Assembly: GCF_905171765.1 (NCBI RefSeq)
Contig: NC_053392.1
Span: 498,586,556-498,650,555, forward strand
From: Bufo bufo
Taxonomy: Eukaryota > Chordata > Amphibia > Anura > Bufonidae
Reading direction: 5' to 3'
Length of the DNA stretch: 64,000 nt
The position numbers and the translations under genes were made by a program. Position 1 is the stretch's first letter; every line of letters starts with the position of its first letter. The notes under the pieces are model-generated. The model was not told the DNA's origin and searched no databases. It worked only from the letters and a program-made list of their open reading frames with translations. This document shows positions 44,016 through 54,648 of the stretch, in pieces.

Positions 44016-45881
44016 ACCCCTTAAGGACTCAGCCCTATTTCACCTTCAGGACCAGGCCATTTTTTGCAAATCTGACCAGTGTCACTTTAAGTGCTGATAA
44101 CTTTAAAACGCTTTTACTTACCCTGGCCATTCTGAGACTGTTTTTTCGTCACATATTGTACTTCATGAAACTGGGTCAAATTTTTTAATTTTTTTGCATA
44201 AAAAATACCAAATTTACCAAAAATATGGAAAAATTTGCAAATTTCCAAGTTTCAATTTCTCTACTTCTATAATACATAGTAATACCTCCAAAAATAGTTA
44301 TTACTTTACATTACCCATATGTCTACTTCATGTTTGGATCATTTTGGGAATGATATTTTATTTTTTTGGGGATGTTACAAGGCTTAGAAGTTTAGAAGCA
44401 AATCTTGAAATTTTTCAGAAATTTTTAAAAACCCAATTTTTAGGGACCGGTTCATGTCTGAAGTCACTTTGCAAGGCTTACATAATAGAAACCACCCAAA
44501 AATGACCCCATTATAGAAACTACACCCCTCAAGGTATTCAAAACTGATTTTACAAACTTTGTTAACCCTTTAGGTGTTCCACAAGAATTAATGGAAAAAA
44601 GAGATACAATTTAAAAATTTCATTTTTTTGGCAGATTTTGTAGTTTTACAGAAACACCCCATATGTGATCGTAAACAGCTGTATGGGCACACGGCCGGGT
44701 GCAGAAGGAAAGGAATGCCATACGGTTTTTGGAAGGCAGGTTTTGCTGGACTGTTTTTTTTTACACCATGTCCTATTTGAAGCCCCCCTGATGCACCCCT
44801 AGAGTAGAAACTCCCAAAAAATGGCCCCATTTTAGAAACTACGGGATAGGGTGGCAGTATTGTTGGTACTAGTTTAGGGTACATATGATTTTTGGTTGCT
44901 CTGTATTACACTTTTTGTGAGGCAAGATAACAAGAAATAGCTGTTTTGGCACCGTTTTTATTTTTTGTTATTTACAACATTCATCTGACAGGTTAGATCA
45001 TGTGATATTTTTATAGACCAGTTTGTCACGGATGCGGCGATACCTAATATGTATAATTTTTTAAAATTAGGTTTTACACAATGATTTCTTTTTTTAAGCA
45101 AAAAACATCATGTTTTAGTGTTTCCATAGTCTGAGAGCCATAATTTTTTCAGTTTTTGGGCGATTACCTTGGGTAGGGTATGATTTTTGCGGGATGAGAT
45201 GACGGTTTTATTGGCACTATTTTGTGGTGCGTGTGACTTTTTGATCGCTTGCTATTACACTTTTTGTGATGTAAGGTGACAAAAGATTGTTTATTTAGCA
45301 CAGTTTTTATTTAAAAATTTTTATGGTGTTCATCTGAGGGGTTAGGTCATGTGATATTTTTATAGAGCCGGTCGATACGGACGCGGCGATACCTAATATG
45401 TATACTTTTTTTTAATGTAGGTTTTACACAATATCATTTTTAACAAAAATTTTTTTATTTAGCACAGTTTTTTTTTTTTTTATGGTGTTCATCTGAGGGG
45501 TTAGGTCATGTTTATACTCCCCCCCCCTATTTTTTACCAATTTTTTTTTACTTTATTTGGTGAAAATGATGTTTTTGTTTATTTTTACTTGAAACTTTTT
45601 ATTTTTTGGGGGAAAAAATTTATTTTTTCAACTTTTTTTTCACTTTATTTTTTGTCCCACTTTGGGACTTGAACTTTTGGGGGTCTAATCCTTTACAATG
45701 CATTCCAATACTTCTGTATTGGAATGCATTGGCTGTATGAGTAATACTGTGTGTTGCGGGACTCCCCCGCACATTTAGTCTAGGTGCCTGCTCAATCATT
45801 TGAGCCGGCACCAGGTTCCGATCACGGCCTGCCGGGCGGCGGTGATTGGAACTATACATGATGTCATGGGTCCCTAAGGGG
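44016..45881. mobile_element. TTAA-type non-autonomous transposon, 1866 bp
   Basis: TTAA at 44012-44015 and 45882-45885 flanks ACCCCTTAAGGACTC on the left and TCCCTAAGGGG on the right. The interior matches 5516-7583 in reverse orientation and the left part of the piggyBac element from 57520. It includes two direct copies of the GCGGCGATACCTAATATGTA block (about 45033 and 45382). No transposase frame is present. It splits Tc1 text close to that element's right terminal repeat. Confidence 0.88.
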
Positions 45882-46060
45882 TTAAACAATTATAGCACAC
45901 TTTCTGTAAATCCAATAAACTTCATTTCATTTCTCAAATATCACTGTGTGTGTCTCCTATATGATATATTTAACTGACATTTTTTATCGTAACAACTAAC
46001 GATTTATACAGGAAAATCATGACGATTAACAAGGTTGCCCAAACTTTTGGATACCACTGT

Positions 46061-46297
46061 ATATGCGTGTGCTCTGCATTACATTTATCTATATGTATAT
46101 ATGCTGATATGAAATAAGGTTATGTTTCAACATTTTAATATTTTTATGATATTTTTATTGGGATAATAAATTTTGTGTATGCAAAAATACTGTGAGCCAG
46201 CCTGATTTATTATTGAATTATTTCTCCTTGATCAGCTGGTAACTGATAGGCTGGGCTCCAGTAGTTTGCTGGTGGAGCTTCTCTAGAATATATTTAT
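46061..46297. repeat. Right inverted repeat of the Penelope-like element, outer part, plus tail
   Basis: TATGCGTGTGCTCTGCATTAC to about 46218 is the inverted partner of 39115-39255. The remaining 80 bases have no partner on the left side. The Tc1 target duplication CAGGATTGCAGA follows. Confidence 0.85.
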
Positions 46298-46309
46298 CAG
46301 GATTGCAGA

Positions 46310-46500
46310 CCAATTTGATGCAGTGAATGGTCTGAGCACTGACAGGCTAACCCCCCACTACTTTAACCTCTGCAGCAATGCTGGCAGTACTCATACATCT
46401 ATTTTGAAAAGACAACCTCTGGATATAACGCTGAGCACGTGCACTCAACTTCTTTGGTCGACCATGGCGAGGCCTGTTCTGAGTGGAATCTGTCTTGTTA
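46310..46500 (-). pseudogene. Tc1-like transposase, upstream fragment
   Basis: Continuation of the Tc1 transposase that ends at 39102. The plus-strand text (GCAGTGAATGGTCTGAGCACTGACAGG region through CTTTGGTCGACCATGGCG) is transposase coding sequence read on the minus strand. It has frameshifts and stops abruptly at the TA of 46499-46500, where a MITE begins. Confidence 0.75.
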
Positions 46501-47456
46501 GGGTACTTTCACATTTGCGGCAGAGGATTCCGTCAACACGCATGCAAACTGATGGCATTTGTCAGATGGATCAGGATCCTGATCTGTATGACAAATGCAT
46601 TGAAATGCCGAATCCGTCTCTCTGGTGTCATCCGTTGTTTTGCCGGAACACTCGGCATTAATGCATGTCAATGTAAAAAAATGCCGGGTCCGGCATTCCG
46701 GCAAGTGTTCTGGAATTTTGGACGCCGATAAAACCGCAGCATGCTGCTATATTATTTCCGCCCGGAAAAGTCGAAAGGACTGAGCTGAAGATATCCTGAT
46801 GCATCCTGAACGGATTGCTCTCCATTCAGAATGCATTAGGATAAAACTGATCAGTTCTTTTCCGGTATTGAGCCCCAGGACGGAACTCAATGCCGGAAAA
46901 TAATAACGCTAATGATCCATCACCATGGTAAAAGATCATGTGATGACCGGAGTGATGTCACCACAGGTCCTTTTCCTGCAATCAGCAAAGAAGGAGACAG
47001 AAGAGATGCCGTGCTGCGCGAGCAAGTGGACTAAGGTGAGTTTAATTATTATTTTATTTTTTTTAACCCCTCCAGCCCTGTTTTACTATGCATTCTGTAT
47101 TCAGAATGCTATTATTTTCCCTTATAACCATGTTATAAGGGAAAATAATAATGATCGGGTCTGCATCCCGATCGTCTCCTAGCAACCGTGCGTGAAAATC
47201 GCACCGCATCCGCACTTGCTTGCGGATGCTTGCTATTTTCACGCAACCCAATTAATTTCTATGGGGCCTGCTTTACGTGAAAAACACACAAAAAGGAGCA
47301 TTTTGCGATTTTCACGCAACGCACAAGTGATGCATGAACATCACCGCTCGTGTGCACAGCCCCATAGAAATGAATGGGTCATGATTCAGTGCGGGTGTAA
47401 TGCGTTCAACTCACGCATCGCATCCGCGCGGAATACTCGCCCGTGTGAAAGGGGCC
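46501..47456. mobile_element. Non-autonomous DNA transposon, 956 bp, inverted GGG(T/C)(A/C)C-TTTCACA ends
   Basis: Left end GGGTACTTTCACATTTGCGG and right end, reverse-complemented, GGCCCCTTTCACACGGGCGA. TA lies on both sides (46499-46500, 47457-47458). The terminus at 62408 belongs to the same family. The interior includes an 18-bp-arm perfect hairpin (47111-47149) and a short plus-strand AAGGTGAGTTTA motif near 47033 that resembles a splice donor. The target size is uncertain, because the related copy at 62408 is followed by TTAA. Confidence 0.75.
47111..47149. repeat. Perfect hairpin, 18-bp arms, 3-nt loop
   Basis: ATTATTTTCCCTTATAAC, then CAT, then GTTATAAGGGAAAATAAT. The arms are exactly complementary. 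Confidence 0.95.
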
Positions 47457-47630
47457 TAATGGTTGTGTTTTTAATTATTTTCTGAGCACAACAAATTTAC
47501 ACTGTTATACAAGCTGTACACTGACTACTTTACATTGTAATAAAGTGTTACCTTAAGCGTTTCCCCATGATAAGATAATAAAATATTTACAAAAATGTTA
47601 GGGGTGTAGTCACTTTTTTGAGATACTATA
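47457..47630 (-). mobile_element. Right terminal repeat of the interrupted Tc1 element
   Basis: TTTACACTGTTATACAAGCT and GTACACTGACTACTTTACAT are the inverted counterparts of the left terminal text near 37480-37530 and 37805. It ends near GAGATACTATA at about 47630. Confidence 0.75.
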
Positions 47631-47730
47631 TGTATGATTATTTTTTTTTACATTTTAACTTTAGTTTACTCTTTTATATTATATGTACTGCTGTTTATAT
47701 AAGGTATACAGTACAGTATATATAAAAGGT

Positions 47731-48986
47731 TATACCGTATATTTCACTTTATAAGTCCTCCTCCTCCTCCTCCTCAGCACCTTAATCAGTGTGAGGAGAC
47801 TTATAGGCCATACATGCTCCTCTGGCATTCTGGGAGGGAAGGGATGCAAATGAGCTCTTAACAAGCTCTGCCTCTAATGCCACCAGATGTAAGGCAGCTA
47901 TCCAATAAGTCAATGTTCAGCTCTTAAAATAAGCTTTGAGACATTAAGTGTAGTCATTTAATGCTCAAGCAGTGGCTCCCTCTTTGTTAAACTACCCAAA
48001 TCGTCTGTAATAGTTCTCACTAGTTCACTCAAAGCAGCGGTCTGGCCGGCAGCATAACCTCACTGACTCATTCATGCTCCTCCCACTTCATGAATGGATT
48101 AATCCTCAACCAGTGGTTCTGGTTCGTTAAACTAGCGTAATCTTCTGTAGTAGTACTCACTATCAAAGAGGCGGGCCAGCCGACAGTGTAACCTCTCTCA
48201 CTCATTCACGCTCCTCCTGCTCCATTCATGAAGTGGGAGGAGCATGAATGAGTCAGTGAGGTTACGCAGCCGGCCTGACCGCTGCTTTGAGTGAGCTAGT
48301 GAGTACTACTACAGACGATTTGGGTAGTTTAACAAAGAGGGAGCCACTGCTTGAGCATTAAATAAATAAACTTTACATATAAAGACTGCTGTGAGGGGGG
48401 CGGTGTAATGAGGTCACTATACACAGGGACATGAGGGGACACATTGATAATTACTGTGACACATAGGGCCATGAGGGGGAGCAGCATAATATTCTATATG
48501 TGTGTCATCCACACATCCCCCATAGCAGTATATCATCCACATACAGTATCTCCCATAACAGTGCGTCATCCACAGATATTCCCATATCAGTGTGTGATCC
48601 ACAGATCCCCCATAACAGTGTGTGATTCACAGATCCCCCATAATAGTGTGTCATCCACAGATCCCCCATAACAGTGTGTCATCCACAGATCCCCCATAAC
48701 AGTGTGTCATCCACAGATCCCCCATAACAGTGTGTCATCCACAGATCCCCATAACAGTGCGTCATCCACAGATCCCCCATGACAGTGCGTCATCCACAGA
48801 TCCCCCATGACAGTGCGTAATCCACAGATCCCCCATGATAGTGCGTCATCCACAGATCACCATTAGTTCAAAACTCACCGAAAGCACACCTTTTGGTTCA
48901 AAATATTTTTTTTCTTATTTTCCTCCTCAAAAACCTAGGTGTGTCTTATCATCAGGTGCATCTTATAAAGAGAAAAATATGGTATA
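47731..48986. mobile_element. Fold-back element with TATACCGTAT-type termini and a minisatellite
   Basis: Left end TATACCGTATATTTCACTTTATAAG pairs with the right end, reverse-complemented TATACCATATTTTTCTCTTTATAAG. Inner inverted arms are 47957-48098 and 48221-48363, nearly exact complements. A third, diverged direct copy of the left arm lies between them (about 48110-48215). A 29-bp minisatellite fills the right part. A (TCC) run lies at 47757-47775. No gene is visible. Confidence 0.78.
48497..48858. repeat. Minisatellite, 29-bp unit, about 13 copies
   Basis: Consensus CATCCACAGATCCCCCATAA followed by CAGTGTGT. The central six units are almost identical. The outer units carry GCGT, GATCC or GACAGT variants. 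Confidence 0.93.
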
Positions 48987-49399
48987 TACTGCAGTGCATT
49001 ATGTGAATTAGCCTCTGGCAGAGCCTGAGAGACTCAACCCTGTGGCATATCGGGGATAATGGCAATCCATCAACACCCTGCAATTATATTGCAGGTCGCC
49101 AAAGGAAAAACTTTGGGAGCCATTTCCCTCTTTCCAAGCACCTACAGTCACTGTCAGCTCCTGTGCTGTATATTTATGGCAACATGCTTTTAGCACATAC
49201 GGTACACGTATAGTACAGGACCCAAAGAATATACATTTGTCAACTGTGTAAAAATGTAGAAACTATGCATTTTAGTACACCAGTAAATTGCTGATGTGTA
49301 TATCTAAGATTTCTTGACTGATATTTACATATATTACGAGCACAGTCATGCACAGAGCTTATTTTCAAGGAAGCATTCAGCTTAAGTAAAGAAAGAAAA
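48987..49399. other. Unassigned spacer
   Basis: About 410 bases with no terminal repeats, ORF of note or RNA gene. It ends at the target site of the hAT. Confidence 0.6.
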
Positions 49400-49849
49400 A
49401 CAGACGTTAGAGATGGCCCGAACTATCCGACGGCGAACAGTTCCCGGCGAACATAGCTTGTTCGCGTTCGCCTCTGCCGGGCGAACACATGCGATGTTCG
49501 GTCCGCCCCCTATACATCATCATTGAGCAAACTTTGACCCTGTACCTCACAGTCAGCAGACACATTCCAGCCAATCAGCAGCATACCCTCCCTCCCAGAC
49601 CCTCCCACCTCCTGCACAGCATCCATTTTAGATTCATTCTGAAGCTGCAGTCTTAGTGAGAGGAGGGAGACTGTAACTGCTGCTGATTTAATTGGGAAAT
49701 CGATAGCTAGGCTAGTGAATTCAGTGTCCACTCCAGTCCTGAAAGACTCATCTGATCTCTGCTGTAAGGACAGCGTCCTGACAGCACCCCAAAAAGCCCT
49801 TTTTAGGGCTGCAACATTAGTCTGCTTTTTTTTTTTCCTTTATATACAT

Positions 49850-51370
49850 ATTGCAGTTGCCTGCCCTGCCTGTGTGTGAGGAGCTGCAGGCCCACAGACT
49901 GTAGTGTGCCCACTGCCAGTGCTCACCCCTGTCATTCCGTGTGGCACAGGACTTTGCTTAAAAAAAGGCACTTAATTTTTACACTTTAATCTAAGGTTAG
50001 TTGCCTGCCAGTGTGTGTCAGGCTGACTTCCACTGACTGTAGTGTGCCCACTGCCAGTGCCCACCCCTGTCATCCCGTGTGGCACAGGACTTTGCTTAAA
50101 AAAAAGGCACTTCATTTTTACACTTTAATCTAAGGTTAGTTGCCTGCCAGTGTGTGTCAGGCCGACTTCAACTGACTGTAGTGTGCCCACTGCCAGTGCC
50201 CACCCCTGTCATCCCGAGTGGCACAGGACTTTGCTTAAAAAATAGGCACTTAATTTTTACACTTTAATCTAAGGTTAGTTGCCTGCCAGTGTGTGTCAGG
50301 CTGACTTCCACTGACTGTAGTGTGCCCACTGCCAGTGCCCACCACTCATACCGGCTGGCACAGGACTTTGCTTAAAAAAGGCATTTAATTTTTACACTTT
50401 AATGTAATTTCAGCTGCTTGCCTGCTGCTAGTGTGTGTCAGGCCGACTTCAACTGACTGTAGTGTGCCCACTGCCAGTGCCCACCCCTGTCATACCGAGT
50501 GGCACAGGACTTTGCTTAAAAAATAGGCACTTAATTTTTACACTTTAATCTAAGGTTAGTTGCCTGCCAGTGTGTGTCAGGCTGACTTCCACTGACTGTA
50601 GTGTGCCCACTGCCAGTGCCCACCACTCATACCGGCTGGCACAGGACTTTGCATAAAAAAGGCATTTAATTTTTACACTTTAGTGTAATTTCAGCTGCTT
50701 GCCTGCTGCTAGTGTGTGTCAGGTCGACTTCAACTGACTGTAGTGTGCCCACTGCCAGTGCCAACCACTGATACCGGGTGGCACAGTAGCTTGCCGATAA
50801 ATAAGGCATTTAATTTTTAGACAGTAGTCTAAATTCAGTTGCTTGCCTGCTGCCAGTGTGTGTCAGGCCCGCTTCTACTGACTGTAGTGTGCCCACTGTC
50901 AGTGCCAACCACTGATACCGGGTGGCACAGTAGCTTGCCGATAAATAAGGCATTTAATTTTTAGACAGTAGTCTAAATTCAGTTGCTTGCCTGCTGCCAG
51001 TGTGTGTCAGGCCCGCTTCCACTGACTGTAGTGTGCCCACTGCCAGTGCCAACCACTGATACCGGGTGGCACAGTAGCTTGTCGATAAATAAGGCATTTA
51101 ATTTTTACACTTTAGTGTAATTTCAGTTGCTTGCCTGCTGCCAGTGTGTGTCAGGCCCGCTTCCACTGACTGTAGTGTGCCCACTGCCAGTGCCAACCAC
51201 TGATACCGGGTGGCACAGTAGCTTGCCGATAAATAAGGCATTTAATTTTTAGACAGTAGTCTAAATTCAGTTGCTTGCCTGCTGCCAGTGTGTGTCAGGT
51301 CCACTTCCACAGACTGTAGTGTGCCCACTGCCAGTGCCAACCACTCATACCGGGTGGCACAGTACCTAGC
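49850..51370. repeat. 5' tandem array of the hAT, about 142-bp unit, 11 copies
   Basis: CTGTAGTGTGCCCACTG recurs about every 138-146 bases from 49899 to 51318. Units fall into three variant groups: CACCCCTGTCAT with AAGGCACTT (first units), CACCACTCATACCGG, and CAACCACTGATACCGGG with CTTGCCGATAAATAAGG (last units). Two groups alternate in the middle. The array ends about 30 bases before the transposase start codon. Confidence 0.93.
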
Positions 51371-51399
51371 ACGCGTAGTACCACTTATCTAAAAAAAAA

Positions 51400-54300
51400 A
51401 TGACAGGCAGAGGCAGGCCACCCCGCAGGGGCCGTCGTGGTCGTGGTGCTGTGATTTCCACTGTCCCTGGAATAATGCCCAGTTTTCAGAGGCCACGTAC
51501 CCTGAACCCGAAAAATTCAGAGGACGTAGTTGACTGGCTTAGACAGGACACCCAATCTTCAACAGCTTCCGCTAAGAACCTTGACGCACCATCCTCCTCC
51601 AACTCAGCTTCGGTCACCTGCTCTCAAGTTACCACGCACCCGCCCGTCGCCACTACCACCACAGCCACCACAGCCGCTTCACTTGATCCGTCAGAGGAGT
51701 TATTTACACATCAGTTGGATGCAATTAGTGATGCGCAACCATTATTGCCAGATGATGTAGATTACGGGGATATGTCTCAGTCAGGCAGGATTACACACAT
51801 GGACGTACAGTGTGATGATGATGATGTTGTACCCGCTGCTGCTTCCTTTGCTGAGGTGTCAGATACAAGTGAAGCGGTTGATGATGACGATGTGTCCACG
51901 GATGCCACGTGGGTGCCTGCTCGAAGAGAAGAAGAGGGGGAAAGTTCTGAAGGGGAGACAGAGAGAATGAGGAGACGAGTTGGAAGCAGGGGGAGGTCGT
52001 CGCAAGGAGTTAGTGGCACAGTCAGACAGCATGTATCGGCACCTGGGGTCAGCCAGACAGCACGCCAGTCAACGCATGCTGTTGCCACCACTAGAATGCC
52101 GTCATTGCAAAGCTCAGCAGTGTGGCATTTTTTTTGTGTGTCTGCCTCTGATAAAAGCAATGCCATTTGCAACCTGTGCCAAAAGAAACTGAGTCGTGGG
52201 AAGTCCAACACCCACCTTGGTACAACTGCTTTGCGAAGGCACATGATCTCACATCACAAACGCCTATGGGATCAACACATGAGTACAAGCAGCACACAAA
52301 CTCAAAGCCACCATGCTCCTCCTGGTCCTGCATCTTCAGCCACGTCAACCACTGCTGTCCTCCCTGCCCCCTCTCAACCACCCGCCACTCCATCTCTCAC
52401 CTTCAGCAGTTCCTGCTCATCTGCCCACAGTCAGGTGTCTGTCAAGGACATGTTTGAGCATAAGAAGCCAATGTCACAAAGTCACCCCCTTGCCCGGCGA
52501 CTGACAGCTGGCTTGACGGAACTCTTAGCCCGCCAGCTTTTACCATACCAGCTGGTAGAGTCTGAGGCCTTCAAAAAATTTGTCGCTATTGGGACACCAC
52601 AGTGGAAGGTACCCGGACGAAATTTTTTTTCAAAAAAGGCAATCCCAAACCTCTACCATGTCATTGAAAAGGAAGTCATGGCATCTCTGGCATACAGTGT
52701 TGGGGCAAGGGTCCATCTGACCACTGATACCTGGTCTGCAAAGCACGGTCAGGGCAGGTATATCACGTATACTGCGCATTGGGTCAACCTGCTGACGGCT
52801 GACAAGCATGGAATGCGTGGCTCTGCAGCGGAGTTGGTGACACCACCACGACTTGCAGGCAGACCTACTGCCACCTCCTCTACTCCTACTCCATCCTCTT
52901 TAATTTCCTCCTCGGCTGAGTCCTCTTCTGCTGCGGCGTCTGGCTGCACATCAACTGATTCCCCCCAGCTCCCCAGGGGCTATTCCACATCCCGGATACG
53001 ACAGTGTAACGCTATCTTGGGGTTGACTTGCCTGAAAGCAGAGAGCCACACAGGACCAGCACTCCTGTCCGCCCTGAACGCACAGGTGGATCAGTGGCTG
53101 ACCCCGCACCAACTGGAGATCGGCAAAGTGGTGTGTGACAATGGAAGCAATCTGTTGGCGGCATTAAATTTGGGCAAGTTGTCACATGTGCCGTGCATGG
53201 CACATGTGTTGAATCTCATCGTACAACGTTTTGTGTCTAAGTACCCAGGCTTACAGGACGTCCTCAAGCAGGCCAGGAAGGTGTGTGGCCATTTCAGGCG
53301 TTCCTACACGGCCATGGCGCACTTTTCCGATATTCAGCGGCGAAACAACATGCCAGTGAGGCGCTTGATATGCGACAGCCCGACACGTTGGAATTCAACA
53401 CTCCTAATGTTCGACCGCCTGCTCCAACAAGAAAAAGCCGTCAACGAGTATTTGTATGACCGGGGTGCTAGGACAGCCTCTGCGGAGCTGGGAATCTTTT
53501 TGCCACGTTACTGGACACTCATGCGCAATGCCTGTAGGCTTATGCGTCCTTTTGAGGAGGTGACAAACCTAGTCAGTCGCACCGAAGGCACCATCAGCGA
53601 CCTCATCCCATTTGTTTTCTTCCTGGAGCGTGCCCTGCGAAGAGTTCTGGATCAGGCTGTAGATGAGCGTGAAGAGGAAGAGGAAGAGTTGTGGTCACCA
53701 TCACCACCAGAAACAGCCTTGTCATCATCGCTTGCCGGACCTGCAGCAACGCTGGAAGAGGAGTATGAGGAAGAGGAGTCAGAGGAGGAATGTGGCGGCT
53801 TTGAGGAGGAGGAAGACCAACCACAGCAGGCACCCCAGGGTGCTCGTTGTTGTCACCTATCTGGGACCCATGGTGTTGTACGTGGCTGGGGGGAAGAACA
53901 GACCGTCAATGACATCAGTGAGGACGAGGAACGGGAAATGAGAAGCTCTGCATCCAACCTTGTTCAAATGGGGTCTTTCATGCTGTCATGTCTGTTGAGG
54001 GACCCACGTATAAAAAGGATAAAGGAGAACGATCTGTACTGGGTGACCACGCTACTAGACCCCCGGTATAAGCAGAAAGTGGCAGAAATGTTACAAAATT
54101 ACCGAAAGTCGGAAAGGATGCAGCAGTTCAAAACCAAACTAAAAAATATGCTTTACACAGCTTATAAGGGAGATGTCACAGCACAACAGGAATCTAACAG
54201 GGGAAGAGGTGAGTGTAATCCTCCTCCTACCACGGCGGCAAGGACTGGACGATTTACAGATGTGTTGTTGATGGAGGACATGCGGAGCTTTTTCAGTCCT

Positions 54301-54648
54301 ACTCATCGCCACAGCCCTTCGGGATCCAGCCTTAGAGAACGACTCGACCGACAGGTAGCAGACTACCTCGCCTTAACAGCAGATATCGACACTCTGAGGA
54401 GCAATGAACCCCTTCACTACTGGGTGTGCAGGCTTGACCTGTGGCCTGAGCTATCCCAGTTTGCGATAGAACTTCTGGCCTGCCCTGCTTCAAGTGTCCT
54501 GTCAGAAAGGAGCTTCAGTGCAGCAGGAGGCATTGTCACTGACAAGAGAAGTCGCCTCGGTCAAAAAAGTGTTGATTACCTCACCTTCATAAAGATGAAT
54601 GAGGCATGGATCCCGAAGGGACTGACAGTGGGGGATACGTTTGACTAA
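51400..54648 (+). CDS. hAT transposase, uninterrupted, 1082 residues
   Basis: The only full-length uninterrupted transposase in the window. Residues 1-30 are basic and Arg/Gly-rich. Residues about 237-290 form a BED zinc finger (WHFFCVSASDKSNAICNLCQ, then RRHMISHHK). The RNase H-like core starts with LTTDTWSAKHGQGRYITYTAHW near 440, followed by VVCDNGSNLLAAL near 578, PCMAHVLNLIV near 600 and CDSPTRWNSTLL near 660. An acidic insert (EEEEEE, EEEYEEEESEEE) spans about 760-830. WVTTLLDPRYK is near 882. The C-terminal dimerisation domain spans about 1005-1067, with CPASSVLSERSFSAAGG, whose Glu is conserved in the family. The protein would act in the nucleus, cutting the element out by a hairpin mechanism and joining it to 8-bp staggered sites. 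The ATG at 51400 gives the expected basic start. Whether this copy is active cannot be told from sequence. Confidence 0.95.
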   Translation: MTGRGRPPRRGRRGRGAVISTVPGIMPSFQRPRTLNPKNSEDVVDWLRQDTQSSTASAKNLDAPSSSNSASVTCSQVTTHPPVATTTTATTAASLDPSEELFTHQLDAISDAQPLLPDDVDYGDMSQSGRITHMDVQCDDDDVVPAAASFAEVSDTSEAVDDDDVSTDATWVPARREEEGESSEGETERMRRRVGSRGRSSQGVSGTVRQHVSAPGVSQTARQSTHAVATTRMPSLQSSAVWHFFCVSASDKSNAICNLCQKKLSRGKSNTHLGTTALRRHMISHHKRLWDQHMSTSSTQTQSHHAPPGPASSATSTTAVLPAPSQPPATPSLTFSSSCSSAHSQVSVKDMFEHKKPMSQSHPLARRLTAGLTELLARQLLPYQLVESEAFKKFVAIGTPQWKVPGRNFFSKKAIPNLYHVIEKEVMASLAYSVGARVHLTTDTWSAKHGQGRYITYTAHWVNLLTADKHGMRGSAAELVTPPRLAGRPTATSSTPTPSSLISSSAESSSAAASGCTSTDSPQLPRGYSTSRIRQCNAILGLTCLKAESHTGPALLSALNAQVDQWLTPHQLEIGKVVCDNGSNLLAALNLGKLSHVPCMAHVLNLIVQRFVSKYPGLQDVLKQARKVCGHFRRSYTAMAHFSDIQRRNNMPVRRLICDSPTRWNSTLLMFDRLLQQEKAVNEYLYDRGARTASAELGIFLPRYWTLMRNACRLMRPFEEVTNLVSRTEGTISDLIPFVFFLERALRRVLDQAVDEREEEEEELWSPSPPETALSSSLAGPAATLEEEYEEEESEEECGGFEEEEDQPQQAPQGARCCHLSGTHGVVRGWGEEQTVNDISEDEEREMRSSASNLVQMGSFMLSCLLRDPRIKRIKENDLYWVTTLLDPRYKQKVAEMLQNYRKSERMQQFKTKLKNMLYTAYKGDVTAQQESNRGRGECNPPPTTAARTGRFTDVLLMEDMRSFFSPTHRHSPSGSSLRERLDRQVADYLALTADIDTLRSNEPLHYWVCRLDLWPELSQFAIELLACPASSVLSERSFSAAGGIVTDKRSRLGQKSVDYLTFIKMNEAWIPKGLTVGDTFD

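Larger units (their letters stand above)
41408..46059 (-). mobile_element. Second Tc1-like transposon, inside the Penelope right repeat
   Basis: The left end is CAGTGGGATGCGAAAGTTTG. The right end, reverse-complemented, is CAGTGGTATCCAAAAGTTTG. These are long terminal repeats of well over 100 bases. TA flanks lie at 41406-41407 and 46060-46061. The element holds a decayed minus-strand transposase and two nested insertions: a hAT-type element (42535-43765) and a TTAA element (44016-45881). Confidence 0.9.
39115..46297 (-). mobile_element. Penelope-like element with inverted terminal repeats, heavily invaded
   Basis: Flanked by the 12-bp direct repeat CAGGATTGCAGA (39103-39114 and 46298-46309) inside the Tc1. 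The left repeat is 39115-39266 plus 40532-40556. The right repeat, in inverted orientation, is 41378-41407 plus 46061-46218. Each pair of halves is separated by another transposon. Between the repeats lies a Penelope-type reverse transcriptase remnant on the minus strand. About 80 bases of extra tail (46219-46297) follow the right repeat. Long terminal repeats in direct or inverted arrangement are a known peculiarity of Penelope-like elements. Confidence 0.85.
37440..47630 (-). mobile_element. Tc1-like transposon split by four insertions
   Basis: Left terminal sequence at about 37455-37527 (TTTCATGGGACAACACTG, ACAATGTAAAG) pairs in inverted orientation with 47490-47625 (CTTTACATTGTAATAAAGTG, CCCCATGATAAG). 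Between them the transposase text resumes after each interruption: 37805-38317, 38892-39102 and 46310-46500. The insertions are a MITE (37528-37804), a solo LTR (38318-38887), a Penelope-like element (39115-46297) and a second MITE (46501-47456). A section of transposase is missing around the last MITE. About 1.1 kb of Tc1 sequence is thus spread over 10 kb. Confidence 0.82.

Noticed and set aside
48497..48858. Possible CRISPR-like array (29-bp period)
   Set aside because: The 29-bp units are head-to-tail without spacers, so this is a minisatellite.
51777..52504. Several ORFs overlapping the intact hAT transposase
   Set aside because: They are shadow frames of the 1082-codon gene. Composition and motifs support only the main frame.
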